Below are positions 22,872 to 36,796 of a stretch of 64,000 bases of DNA, in pieces. The notes beneath the pieces are model-generated. The model made no database searches and was not told the DNA's origin. It was given only the letters and a program-made list of their open reading frames with translations. The stretch lies in NCBI RefSeq assembly GCF_041296385.1, contig NC_091015.1, positions 59,462,345 to 59,526,344 on the forward strand, read 5' to 3'. Within the stretch, counting starts at the first letter, position 1. The number at the start of each line of letters is the position of its first letter. Both the position numbers and the translations under genes were made by a program. This DNA is from Aphelocoma coerulescens (Eukaryota; Chordata; Aves; Passeriformes; Corvidae).

Positions 22872-25800
22872 AAATATTATTTTAATGAATCTGTAACACA
22901 AAATAAAAATACACAATATTTTGAACTCCTGTTTAATCTGAAATGAATAACAGCTTCTATTTTTGCTGCTTGGCCACAGGACTATTCATAAGACTCAACC
23001 AGTCAGAGCATGTACATCTTTTTCTACTGGATATCACTTATTTACATGCAGAAAAATTACTTATGCTATATTCCTTCTTGAGGTAGCAGTACTTCCAGTT
23101 CCAAATTAACTTCCATAATAAAAATGATCAGATTGTAAAGAGAATGGAACTGCAGATCTTAGTCAAATTTTATATCCCCAAACAGCTCTTTGCAATGCAA
23201 AAACTTCAAATACTGCGAGATAAAGTTTTTAAGTTGACAGGCTAAATCTCAAAGGATTAAATGATAACAAGTAAGGTTCTGGAGAAGGGCTTTCTGATCC
23301 CTGTTGTCACTCCCCCTCACCTGCCTTTTACATTAAATGAATATGGAATGAACTGAAAATAGAAATTCCAGAGGCAGCCAGTGAGTCCTGACAGTGCTGA
23401 CAAGCACCAGACAGGCATCATTGACATGGTGTGAGCTGCTGTGAATACTCAGAGGAAAGGACCTTGCACATTCTTGGACCTTTTGCTGCTGTGCTTAGAT
23501 AATCTGAAGAGTAACTTTCAAATAGCTGGGTTTTAAAAAAAGGTGTATTGCAGAGCCTTTCTCAGAAGCAGTCAGATTCAAATTCTCATTGGATTTAATT
23601 TGGCCTGAGATTTAGACTGATTTTGACTTCAGGACTGGAAGTATCCTCATCATAGTCTTTCTGGGCTCTTAACTACAATGTCCAAATTTCTCCTGTTTCC
23701 AGTGTGAACTGAGGATACATGGCAGCTATCAAAGATCTCAACAACTCAAAATAATATAATACCAGTTTTCCTATGAGACTGTACTGGTTTTGAGTGGAGA
23801 CAAGATGCTGTTTTGGGCTTCTGTATGCTAAATGTATGAACCATTACACACAATGGTCAAAAAATTGATCTACTGCAATGTTTCATACCCAATTGCTAGT
23901 TCAGGGTGTCAGTGTAATCAGAAGTTTAAGAAAATAAATTTTCATGTTTGCTTATGATTATGGGTATTTAAATTCCTGGTTAAACTTATTAATGACAAAA
24001 CCAGATCTGACTTACAAGTTTTGATCCAAAGTGAACTTCAGGTATTGAATGTGGTGCTTTCTATCTATTCAGCTTTGTTGTAGTGATGTCAATGATACGC
24101 AGAAAATTAGGAATACTATTTAAGAATCCAATTTGTTTTAAATTATGAACAATACAAGCGTATGTTCTTTAATTTTACACCTGCTAAAGTTTGCTCATCA
24201 CTTTTATGACAATGCATATCCATTTATTTGTGAATGAAAATGAATTCCACAAAACCTATTAATAGTATTAAGAAATAATTCTGCTTTGCAACACATGGGT
24301 GAAATAACTGAACAGACAGATGTCTTTTCCACAGATAATTAAAATGAAAGGAAAAATTCCTCTTGTGCATGTAAAATATGCTACAAGAAAGAGCTATTAA
24401 AGGTGCTATTAATACAAAAGTAACATCACTACTGAATGTTACTCTGTTTATCATTTAAAAGAGATTTCCAAAACATTACTGAATTCTTTCAAGCTTTTTA
24501 AAATTGTCTTTCATTAGAAGTTGATGAGGATATATCCATATGACTGGTTTAAAAAAGCTTTGCAGAAGTTGAATTTACTTTAAGGAACAAATTACAGAGC
24601 TACATGTTTAATGTAACTGTTGTTTTAAAAGAAAAAATGGGGAGGAAAAAAAAGGAACAAATCCACTACTACTGAGCCTTTAGTTGGAACTGTGTAATTC
24701 CTTTTCCCACTTGTACATTTATATTCAATGTTGATGCTGAAATTGTTCTGAGGACACAATCTGAGGACACCATATTGGACCTCAGACTATTTCCATAAAA
24801 ACAACACATACTTTAAAAGGTAAAAGTAGCTAAGCTATTTGCTTCATGTTTTTGTACACAGCAAATGCCTGTACATAAGCAAAGCTTCTTTTCTCTGCAT
24901 ATTTGTCAACTGGAATTTAATGCCATATGTGAAGGAATTTCTAAGGAAGCTGTAGTAACTGAGGAATAAGTAGTACATCTGTGTTTAAAAACCAAAGCAG
25001 AATAAAAGCTTCCATAAAGGGGCAAAAGAACCAGTAAAATCTTGAAGTAGTAAACTAACACATTTCTTTCTAACTTCTTGCAGAGCTACCAATATAAGAT
25101 ATAAAACAAATAGAATATTGTTAATTTTTATTTATGCATAGCAAAAAGCATGTTTGCCAAACGTTGACTTAAATCCTCTCCCAACCTCTATCTGCCTAAG
25201 TGTATGGTTATATGATACATCTAACAACTCCTTCCTTGGTACAACCCTTTTCTGCTCACTTTGACAAATACTGATGTAATTCCAGTAGCATAAAGTTAAA
25301 CATGAAATTTCTTGGAAAAAATCCTGCTTTGGAAAAAAACAAACTTTTCCACAGACCTGCTGCATTCCCCTATTATATGACTATTCAATGGCTCACTTGC
25401 AAAGATCCTGGTTACATTGGGTCTGATTCATGATTACGGGAATGGCAGAGAGATGCCTGATGAAGCCTTCAGAAAATGTAATGGACACTCAGTCTTTCTA
25501 CAAGAGGAAAAAAACTTGTGTCCAGCTGCAGCATCTACTGCAGTGTCTGCTTATGATGAGGTAAGCGTATTTTTCTTGTTGGATGATCATATTTCAGATA
25601 GTTACTGCTTCTGTATAGGTTTTTTGGTCATTATTTAAAGGCATAAAACCTTGTTTTAATTATGAAATAGCCTTGTGGAAACTAATAACCTTAACACTGA
25701 TTAGAGATTCCTGACATGGGACGAAATAACACTCAAAATGCTAATCCAGCTGAATGGTACATAGAACAGGCCGGCCTGTAATGCTTCTAGTAACATAATT

Positions 25801-26221
25801 TTTTGTTATTAGTAGCAAAATTAGTTAATAGTGTTAACATAATGTTATTATAATCATTACTTGTAGTAAGAAAGGGAACTCTAAAATTCCACACTTATGA
25901 ACTTAAAAGTTTCCCAAAGATAATGGCCTGCTGCAGTAAATATTATATTGAAAGAAAGATGAACCAAACATCACATTCATAGCAACATTTTCCTGCAAAC
26001 AATCAGAAAAGAACACTTCATACTGTACTGCTCAAAGCTAGAAAGAAAAAGAAAAAGGTAGAAGAGGTAAGTGCATTCTTTTTGCTCCAAGTTTGTTCAA
26101 TAGAAATGTAACTCAGGGTCATCCAGCCAAAGAAAAATGAAATGTTTTAGTAATTTCTTGGGGTTTTTTTATTTTGTTTTTGTTTTGTTTGTTTTTACAG
26201 GGGGCTGCCAATAAAACATCA

Positions 26222-26257
26222 TCTCTCCCTCTCTCTCTCTCTCTCTATATATATATA
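26222..26257. repeat. Compound (CT)n(AT)n microsatellite
   Basis: A CT run with one CC break passes directly into an AT run and ends before AGGTTTC. Intron 8. Confidence 0.92.
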
Positions 26258-29200
26258 GGTTTCACAGGCTCCTGGGAAGGTAAAGAAGGCAGAGCTGTGT
26301 TGTGCTCAGTTCTCTGCCTTTGGAGGATGCTTTAGAAGATGAAGATCATCCCTCTGGGACCAGATACTCTTGTATAGGATACAAAAAATCTTTATCACAC
26401 AGCAAATTCGATGAAACATCACTTGTTGCCAACACTATAGAAACCAGCCCAACCTCCCAAAGATTCCTCTACACCATATTATTCTTTCCCAGATTCAGTA
26501 TAGTCAAGAATATCAGCCCTGAGTTCCAAATTCCAGAACTGAGAGACATGGCATGATGTTAAGAGTGTTATTTCTCCTGCTAGAAATCTCGTGCTAGTGC
26601 TGTGGAAAAGTTGATTCAGCTTGGCAGTTTGTTTTAATGTATGTGTTAATATGCAGAAAATGAGCTGTTAAAAAAGCTTACAGAAGGTTAATCAGTGAAA
26701 CCCTTATACTTGAGGGCATGCAATATAATGTTCCACTATTGTGAATCTGCGAAAAGAAAGAAAAGTTATTTTTGTATTTTAAAATAATGAATCCCTCAAA
26801 TTGTTGTACATTCATACATTTCCTGGAAAAGGCATAGGGGAAATCATGACTCTAAACATGTTTTTCTTTAGTAAGTAAGTATTCTGTGAAGGATATGTGT
26901 AGAACTTTCTGTTTTACTCCTTAGTGAAACAGTGTCTGTGTGGACGCTGGTTAGTACTAAAATGATCTATGTATTTTATAGTGGCTGCCTCACAGTAAGA
27001 GAATTGAGATTTTTTTTCTCCCTATCAAATATATAAACTTAATGAGTAAGCTTTTTAAAGACAATATCATCTTCCATTCAGCTTACAGAAACCAAAGTAC
27101 TTTGGTTGCTCTGTTTCACCTCAGTGCTCATGTGATGCTGCTTCAGCAACATTCGGAAATGAAAACAAACAGTGTGCAAAAATGCCTAAAGGGACTCTCC
27201 ATCTTTTACAAGAACAGAGTAAAGGCAGAGCTAGCAACATACAACTAGAAAATGTTTTTCTCTCCAAGTGAATTTTTGCAGCAAGGAGTTACCACTTCCA
27301 TCAAAAAAATAGACAATACAGACTATGCCTGATGCCATTTCAAGAAAGTACATTGATAGAAATTGCTTTTAGTTCTGTCAATGTCAGTAGAAAATGCCAA
27401 ACTGCCAAAATACACATCACAGTTGTGCATGACTGTGCTAACCAAAAAAACCCTGTAAGGGCCAAGCTGACTTAAAAGAACTGCATTACTTGTGTAAAAA
27501 AATGGAATTAGTCCTTTGGGCTAGATGCCACTGTGTGTCACTGATACAAACTTGGAGGTCAGGAGAAGCACTATGAATTTACAATAGCATGACTGAAAAC
27601 AGAATCTTTCCTCCAGCACTTAAGTTTTATGCAGCATAAAATATGTATGAATGCTTGACAACTTTGCCTTTCATTATATACAAAAGTGACTCTCTCTTCT
27701 CTCTAAAATAACACTGTCAAACCAAGAGGGACTGCCAGAAACCTGTCACAGATAATAATCTATATTCTAGGTTCCTGAATAGCAATGAAAAAGAAGATAT
27801 TGAGTGTCAGTTCCTAGCACATAAGTTAAAGTTCTGTGCCTCTAATTAGGTCATGTTTCCCCCCCCAAAAAGAATTGTGTTTAATATTGCAATGAATTTT
27901 AATTACTTTCTTGTAAGTAATAGGCTAGAGATGTTGCAGGACACCTACTTGAGGATTAGTGATAAAAAAGATTAAAAATTAAAAATTGCAAAACTCAAAT
28001 TACTTGCAAGGACATTTGCTCGAGAAACTATTCCGGGTTTTACTCAAAATGCAAATGCTCCAAATGCTGACTTTAAAAGTAAAGAAAATTCTCCTTTCTT
28101 TCCCTTGCATTTGGAGAAGACGAGAAGGTGAAAAGAGGACTGACAATTTTAATTTACATAGTTGATAGCTTCATACCACAGTGTTGTGCACACTTCTTAA
28201 AGATTCTGTACCCTTCTTTTGAAACACTGTTACATAATACATGTTCAAGACCTTTGATTTCCCAATCTGTCCCTAAACATTTTTCTAAGTGTACAGAAAC
28301 TGACTGTCCTATGTTCTAACTGGAGACTGTCTTCAATGTTTTTTCCTTCCTGCCTCTACTTCTTTTATTTAAACCATAACAATTGCTTTTTTTGTACCAG
28401 CAAGGTTTTATGCCCACCAAATCTTTTTCTAAAACAACAAACTCTGAGTAAATGAGGTGATGGCAGACCATTTTTTCAAATCTGAGAACTTTCCCTTTGT
28501 TTCTACATCTGTAAGGCACCTCCTATTCTTCACCCTCTCTGCTGTAGTTCCTTGCTTCTGAAACAAGGCAGGATGTGTCCCTACCATGTTTGTAACCAGG
28601 CCCAAGGAATGATCCATTTATGTCCCCAGTATGCAGCATGTGGAGGTGCCTCTGGACCAGTACCCTCACCCTGGGGCTTCACCTAGTTGATCCAGCTGTC
28701 CACACTGTGTAAGCCATGTGCAACACTGACAGCTCCTGTCTGTCATATCATTAGAATTACACGACATATCTACAGCAGCCTTGTCCCAACAGCTTGGCTC
28801 TTCCCCTGACCCTGCATGTCCTTCTTTGGGTCGCAGATACTTTGGAATACTATGATTCTAAAAATGGGCATCTCTTCATAAAGTGGTGAATAAGGTTACC
28901 TCATACGCTGTGATTTTTGCACTTTTTAAGCATTGACATCCAGAATATGTTGTATGTACAGAAGGAGGAGGGGTGAGAGGAGTGGAAGGAAGGAGCATAA
29001 GAGTCTGTAAGAGGACAAACTCTTCCAGAGATGTGTAGGAGAACAAGCCAGGCTGGCAGAGTAAGAGCTGTTTTGTCCATACTGTCTATTGTAATGGACT
29101 CCAGAACAGTCTAAATACTGAACTATTCCTGGATTTCAGTGCTGATTGTGGAGAAACTATTGATCCTGTTGAAAGATGATATCTTAGAAGTGATGCAGCT

Positions 29201-32200
29201 TGTGTCCAAATTACAATTATAGTAACAGGACCTTGAGATGAAACAAGGAGCACCCTGGGTCTCCTGAATCCATTCAAATGGTTTTACTTTTTTACCAAGT
29301 AATGATCGGTCAAGTTCATTGCACATTGTGGTTGGTAAATTAGCTGGGTAAACTCTCTGACTGGTGGATGGCTGTACCCACAATGGTACATATACATATG
29401 TACAGTGACTGTAACTTATACTATTGATTAAAAACTGACTGCATTCTTTTCACCTTCTGCTACTCCACTCACTCTGCCATTTACTGAACATCTTAACTGC
29501 CAAACTAAATAGGCATAGCAGTATATCTTTAAGTTATTATAAATGATTAATCATATGCTGGGTGATCACGAGATGTGCTTAGTCAACTACCTCTCTCTCA
29601 AATAGAAGCAAAGTAAAAATCACACTTCAAATAGAATTCATACTTTTTCTCACTAGTTTGCAGTAAAAATTAAATCGGCTGCAAGATAAATTAAAGAGCT
29701 AACACAGCATGAAATCCAATCACATTTCTCCAGTAATGCTAACACCTACAGAAAAGTTTACAGGAACCACTATATCCTGTCATTAACAGCAATCCCTGTT
29801 TTTCCACAATTATGAAGTTTAAATGGTGCTGGAAGATATTTGTGCCCTTGCTGAAAGACCTGGCTGACATTATTGTGTGGTTGCCATCATGTTGCCATCT
29901 ATGACAAATCTTGGTCAGCATAGGTGCGGGAATCCTGGAAATGGGCTTTCTCCAAGAACCACCTGTATGGAGGAAGATGCAGAGATGGCAGACTAGCATC
30001 TTGGGGAAAAAAATATAATATTTTGGATATGCAGTCTTTCTGACATTAGAAAACATTCCTTTCATGTCCCTTTATATCATATGAATACTTAGTGATGCCA
30101 TGGGAATGCTGTTGTTGGGCTGTGCATAAACATAACAAATATAAATATAGCTCAACTCTCTATTGTATCCTTTTGTTTATTTATTTATTATAATCTAAAA
30201 GGAAAGTAATAATGGAAAAAACCTCCCACATATTCACTTCAATCAGTACATGTAAGTCCTGGAAGACTTTAAAATGTAAACTTAAGTATATTTTACAATG
30301 TCCATTCCAACATCACCATCTTTCTGATCCAAGAGGTAATGCTGGTTTTAAATAAGCATCCTTGGCTTGTAAACCAGTCTTTAGAGACAAGTCTCTTCAT
30401 GCTCTTTTGCATTCAACAAAAATATGCAGAGAATCCACTGAAGTAAAAATCTATATTCTTAAGGTAACTGCAAAATAGTGGCCACCTCTGTAGCATTCAG
30501 AGCTAAGGGGGTTATCTTTCATTCATCAAAGTCAAAACCAAAATTTGCACAGACTTGACTAGAACCAGACTAACAATAACTGATGTGGATATAGTAAGAA
30601 AAGGCAACATGGAAAGCAACAAAAGTTGAGTCCACTTCCTGTCAAACTTACTGAATTAAAAAAGAATTAGAAGGGTATGTTTCCAACCAGTTCTGTCCAG
30701 ATCTACTCACATAAATTACACTTCTTCTAGTATCAAGTTAGGATTGTCATTTAACCAGGGACTATTTTAGGGTTTTTGTCCTGAAGGAAATTCACTGCAA
30801 CACAAGTGAGTGTTCAAATAGTAGTTGTAAAAAGCCTTATTTCATCTTTCATGCTAAAATAGTGATCAGCAAAAATCCCTTCTAACTCTGTTCAACAGCT
30901 CAGAGGAAATGAGACTAAAACAAGTAAACCTAACTTCAGCCTCCTGTACATATTTAGAAAGCCTATCAAGGACAACACCTTAGTTAATTGATCCTTGTGT
31001 TCCTCCATCCTTGCAAAGTGTCAGTGCAACCAATAAAGACTTCCATTGTTCTCAGGGAAATATCTGGAAAAGGTACCATCTATGCTTTAGAATACATAGC
31101 TTGTGCTTTTTAGGCAACTCTCCAGAAAAACATCAGTGACTGATGAAGCAGAATTCACAAAACCCTGAACTAAACTCATCAATTTTCTTCGACAAAGAAA
31201 GTCTGCAATCAAGAACTATATTTCTTGATCATCTGATTGATGCTAAACCAGACTATGGGGAGAATGTGTAGTAAAAATAATTATAAGTACTACAAGTATT
31301 TCTGTGTCTCAGTTCTGTGAAATTCAAACCCACGAATGCCTATTCATGTAGCTGCACTCACTGCTTAAGGTCAATAGCCAAAAATAAACATACAGAGAGA
31401 AACAGAGAGATGAACCTGGCTATCTGTGAAGAATCTAAGTTTCTAATATTCAGACTTGTCTGGTGCTAAGTCATCGTTGTGTCTTTCATGGACAGAGTTT
31501 CTGTCTCTCATCTTGATCATGCTGACAAGTGCCTCAGGGGTATCTGCTGCCACTTACTAACAGTCACTGTATAACCTACTACCAGTAATATGAGAAAGAC
31601 CTGGTGGGAAATGTTATCTTCCCACCAGAAGTGCACTTGTCCTCCGTGTGTACACATTCCCTATTTAAGCCTTCATTTCACCACCGAAGAAAAAGTACTT
31701 CTTGATTCCCACATAAAGTGCCCCAGGGAATTGTCACTGGAAGAGTACACTTTAGATCTGTCAGAGAGAGACATTTTATTACCTGAAGGATGCTATCTTA
31801 ACCCAAGGTCTAAAATATAAATGAACTCCTATTCAGATGACTTGAGATCTAGCAGAAAGACAGAAGGGTGGAAAGCTTCCCAGGGATTCAACAGGGTGAA
31901 GGCTGATTTATTTAGTACAGATAAATATGACAGAAAATATTCCTATCCCAAGTTTTAATAAGTTTATGTTTGACAGGAGGAACTGAAGTCTTGAGCAGCA
32001 GCTAATACAAGGTGTTAACTAATAGAGTTGGAAGAGGAAAAAAGAAGCTTCAAGCAGAAGAATTCAAGTTAAAGGCAGGAGATTTTGGACACTGAAAATT
32101 TCTTTGTTAAGGTATTATGGGCTATGTCCTTTTTCAATGACTTATCATCTGTACTGTAGGGTAAAATCTAAGGGATCTTCAGAGACCCTCTAGTATTTAA

Positions 32201-35200
32201 GTAGAGCAGAGAATGCTTAGATATGAAAGGTCAAAGCTGCCTATGAAAAGATGAGTGAGAAAATAAACAGAGGATAAATCAAGAGATTATTTGAGAATCT
32301 GCCATCATGAAAACCCAGCCTTTTCTCAAGAGGCAGAGATGTTCTATTCTATATTGAAACAGGGATTTGAGCTTTGCTTTAAAAACACATTGTAAAGCCA
32401 TTAGATGATTCCTCAGGAGTGTTGTTTTGAACATTACTATTATTTCTTTGAGCAAAGCAATACTCTCTGTGTTTTTTAATGAGTTACTGATTTTTTCTCA
32501 TGTTGAAAACTTCAGAAAAGTTTGGTTTCATTAGGAAAGAATTTGGGTTAAGTTGCCAGAGCAGGTAGATAAAACTTAGTGGAAGAAAAAGAGGTAGTTG
32601 GGACACAGGCTGTGGCTTAACCCTGAATTGAACTGCATTTGCATATGGATTTGGGAAAGTTTCATAAAAAGTTTTTATAGCGAAGAGAGAGTTGGGAGCA
32701 TGACATTTTCCAGTTGCTGATTTTCCTGTGCTCAAGACAGAAGACATTAGCTTGTTAAAGCTTATAAATAAATACAACTTCCTCAACAACTTATTCTAAT
32801 TGCCAGATTTTAAGTATTGAGTAAGTTCTTAGTAGGTATTGAAACTAAATTAGTTTTAAACTGCAGCAGAATATCAGAATCCTTTAATATGCAAAACTAT
32901 ATCAGAAATCTGCTTTCAAAAAGATCTAAATGCAAGACCACATCTTTCTTTCCTCTTGTCAGCCTAGCATCAATCCCTTGGGCAAATCCAACAATTTCTA
33001 GAAAGTTTGCATTAATCTCATCATGACAAAACCAGAATTTAGTCCAAAAGTATATGAAGAAGTAAACATAAACCTCTTGACTGTTTTCTGAAATTTTCTC
33101 CTATTATTAATCCTTATGCTGGGACATACACAATTGTGAAGATATTAATCAAAGTTTACTTTGTAGAGAAAAAGTCAATAGGATGTTTAACTCTTGGTTT
33201 ATACACAAACTTTAAGTATTTCACATGTGTAATTCTGCACAGTCAGTAGCTTATTTCTTCTAATTAAATCTTTATTTCAGCTCTCAGTGGACCTGATTTT
33301 CCTCTTACTAACAGCAAGTTTATTAATATAACTCTCATCAATCAAATGGTGGTAGCATCTTAATGAGACTAATGTAGGAAAAAGCAAAATCAAAGGCATT
33401 GACTTTGTACAATAGTTTTTCCAGTCTGTTCACAGCTAAGCAGTGCTTACTAGATGCCTAACAGAATGCTGGGCAGGGATTTTTTCCTGTTTAGAAACCT
33501 GTTTTGAAGGTACAATTGGCAAGATCATGAAAAAAAGAAAATATTTGCTCAGGAAGAATATCAGGCAGTAAGTCTAATTACAAGGGCTAATCATCTTTGT
33601 CCTTTTCATATGTAATACAAACTGAAAGTTCATGTGCATATTAATGTAAAGTATTCTGTTACACTCAGCATTTTGCTATGCAGCAGAGTGTACACCTTAC
33701 TAACACAGTAAAACATTTATTACTGTTTTTTACCAGCTCTTTATTCCCTCTGCCATTTACCACTCAGAAGCCCAGGACATGTCATGGGCTAGTCATTTGG
33801 TCACCATTAAACAAGTTACAGCCAGGTCAATTAAAACCTGAAATTCGGGTTTGCAAGGTCAACACAAAAGTCATTTGCTTTTTACTTGTAACACAAAAAT
33901 CATACATACTATATATTACAGTATTTAGAACCATTCCTTATTCTTTTCAGCCCATATAAAATAAATATGAAATGTTCATAATATGGATAGATTTAATTAC
34001 CAGATATGTAGAGTTGAGGTTGTGGTTTGAAAGTGACTGAAGGCGCAAAAGGAGCAGCAAGGCAAACAGTATCTAATATAACTAAAGAAGAAAATAAAAT
34101 GTATTTTCCCAAAACCAGAAGTGATCTATAGAAAATTTTCTAGAAACTGCTGATGCTAATATCAGCTACCTGTGGTTTTTCAAAAGTAGCAACAACAGAA
34201 TGAGAGAGGTATCTAAAGCACAACAGACAGTAGGAATGTCTCATACAAAACATAACTTTGAACTCCACACAGTGAGTGAAGAAGCTTCAGGTACACAAGA
34301 CCATTTTAATAATTATAACAATATTATTTTTCTTTTACATATTCCAAGAATAAAGTAGTGGGATGACTTATCCTGGGAAAAAGGTGAAGAAGACTGATCA
34401 AGAGACTGAGAAAATTTAATGAAGAATTGAATATAGTGAAATCTCCAGCAGGTAGGAGATGCAGTTAAACAAATGAAGGAACAATTAAGTACCTTTTTGA
34501 AGACCAAAGGATAACACGAAATAAGATGTAAGAACTCTAGATGGGATCTGCTAACACAGTGAAAAAAAGATCCCTGACAAAAACTAAGCAGACAGCAGGG
34601 AAGGATCTCTGGGATACAAAGAAACTGCTAAGAACAGACTGCCTGATGGCAGCTCTCCATTTCCTGATTTTAAATGCAAATCCATGTCTGCTTCATGATT
34701 CCAATGAATCACCTACTATTATCCAAATGTTTTCCCACAGCATGCTATGTAACCTCTCACGATCACTGTATTTACACAAAAGTTAAACATTTTGCATTCC
34801 TGCTTTTTATTTGATCACTTTAGAGAATTGTATCCCTTAATTCACTGCACATCTATCTTATTATTTCACTTTTACAAAGTGTCATCAAAGTATATAAAAT
34901 TGCATCTGCCTTTCTCTCCTTGAACAAAATACTCCCATGAATTAGGTATGAAAGTCCACAAGAAAACCTTTTTCTCCTACTGTCTGATCTCTTCTAGTCA
35001 TCAAGAAGCACTTCATAAAACAGTAGTTAAGTAAGGAGGTGAGCAGTGACCAGTTACCAGTGAGAAGAGTGGGAATTCAACTGTTTTTGAAAATTTGGGA
35101 GGCTAGACTCTCCTTTTTATCTGAAATCTGTGCCTGCTAAGTTGGAGCTCCCTGAGTCAGTACATGCAACTTGAAGGTATTCAAGGGAAATTATGAGAAA

Positions 35201-36458
35201 TAAAACCAGACAAACCTAACTCGGTTCAGTACCTTAATGGCAGAGATGTGAAGGAATAAGACTCTGCCACCTGAACATCAGCTTAGAGCTCTCTTGTGTG
35301 AGTCCTACCAGACACCAGCACTACACTGCATGCCCCAGAATGAAGTACTGATGTCTCATGTTAACTGGAAAACTGACATTAAAGCTGCTACTGTAAGCAA
35401 GTTTGTAAATTATGAGAAGCACATAGAATAAAGACTAAAAGACTTTAACTTGCTCCTGGAAAATCATGCTATTACAGGTGACAGGCAGAAATATAGCAAA
35501 GATATGAAACCCATACCAGCTTTGCATCTAGGCTGTGGTTTTAGTTAGTCTAATATTTTGTGATAACCAGGCTGCATTCCTCCCAGGAGAGTCTATTCAT
35601 ACCTACACATGCAGTTATTACATAGAAGGCTGCACACGCAGTTGTGTGAAATTCTCCTTTGTCAGCTGTTAAAAACAGCCTGTGAAAAAATGGTGCACCT
35701 TTTATCTATCAGACCACAGCGGTCAGAAATCTTTGTGCCAAAGGCAGACCATTTTGACTTCTAGAAAACAGGGCAGGTTTATACCATGACCTCTGTTAAT
35801 TCCCTGCAGAAGAAGGGAAAAAGAAGTTTGCTGTGATATATACTGTACAACAGCAGCGTGCCTTCTGCAGCCTTACCTGGCAGATGCCATATTTTGCTTT
35901 TCTATGTTCACACACACAATTAATTTCACAGGCTCTGAAATGCCTGTTGCAACAAAATTGACAATGAAGGATTGAAATAAACCTAAGTTTTTGCAGGATA
36001 GCTATGCAGATCAAAAAAATCCATACAAATAATTGTGGTATGAATGAATTTGTTTTTTTTTACGAGAGTTTCCTAATTATCGGGAAATATTAGGGGCAGC
36101 CTAATTATTAGACTACTTCTAGAAAGGGAGTACACCCCCCCTTTTGAAACCAAATATTTTTGTAGAGAAAACTGCAAGACAGAAGGAAGGAAGCAAGGAA
36201 TAAAAAAGAAGAAATGCTGCCTCATGGATAAGGGGTGGTTTCTTGACACAATAAGATCATTTATATATATATTTTTAATCTAACAACTGTTTCAACATTC
36301 TTGTACCTCTTACTCAATGAAACAGTAAAGGATTTAATATAGTTGCAATATAAACTTTAAATTTTGTAAAAAGTTGTTCCAATCTCTAGGTGCACGATGA
36401 TTTTAAATAACATTAACCAAAACGATACCAAATTTAAAAAAACCCAAAACACACTTAC

Positions 36459-36723
36459 CCGATGAGATGTCTATCCGGTTCTTCTTCACCTGGGTGACGT
36501 TGATATGGACGCTGACTTTGCCCTCGTTTATGTCAATCTCAACATTCCCTAGGCCATCTGCAAATTTGCTGAAGAGAAGAAGTCCACTTGGGTTCCATGT
36601 CCGGAAAAGGAAACTGACTGAAAACAGATCCTGGCTCGGACGACCAGGAACCTCAAGGTAACTGGTGGCGTTGAAAAAGACAGGCACTGTATGTGGCTCC
36701 ACACAAGAAAAACTTAAATTTCC
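36459..36723 (-). CDS. CNTNAP2: CNTNAP2 exon 8 (LamG1 end and LamG2 start)
   Basis: Coding exon of 265 nt. The acceptor AG is at 36725-36724, preceded by TGTGTTTTACTT and a 30-base T run; the donor GTAAGT starts at 36458. It begins in phase 0 with [20 protein letters not shown], runs through [16 protein letters not shown] and [15 protein letters not shown], and ends IDISS plus one base of a Gly codon. The early Cys is the partner of the exon 7 Cys (336-368 in human numbering). From VEPHTV onward it is the start of LamG2. Sequons are NLS, NAT and NVT. The stretch just before IDISS differs most from human Caspr2 as I recall it. Exon 9, which should continue GLNDGQWHEV in human, is not in the window and must lie beyond position 1. 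Confidence 0.95.
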
Positions 36724-36737
36724 CTAAGTAAAACACA

Positions 36738-36770
<33 letters not shown>

Positions 36771-36796
36771 AAAGAGGAAAAAAAAAGAAAAGCAAA
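36724..36796 (-). promoter_or_regulatory. Exon 8 acceptor with extended pyrimidine tract
   Basis: On the sense (minus) strand this reads as about 65 nt that are almost all pyrimidine, including an unbroken run of 30 T (36768-36739), then TGTGTTTTACTTAG and the exon. It serves as the polypyrimidine tract for U2AF at the 3' splice site. The run is microsatellite-like, so its length is likely variable between individuals and error-prone in assemblies. Confidence 0.85.

Larger units (their letters stand above)
14881..36458 (-). other. CNTNAP2: CNTNAP2 intron 8, part next to exon 8
   Basis: About 21.6 kb of AT-rich intron. It contains a 56-bp tandem duplication (17559-17670), three clustered CAGGTG E-boxes (22476-22559), a possible degraded LTR (about 22600-22800), short CA and CT/AT microsatellites (about 22857 and 26222-26257) and a POU octamer (28049-28056). 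No exon-like frame with conserved content was found. Confidence 0.7.

Noticed and set aside
24740..24775. Repeated CTGAGGACAC separated by three bases.
   Set aside because: Only two short units; a chance or slippage duplication.
28540..28870. GC-richer stretch ending ACTATGATTCTA, reminiscent of a CR1 sense 3' end.
   Set aside because: Only the last dozen bases resemble CR1; the preceding sequence does not follow the CR1 tail.
1..36458. Search for exon 9 (continuation of LamG2) on the minus strand.
   Set aside because: No frame resembling the expected GLNDGQWHEV sequence was found, so intron 8 is at least 36 kb.
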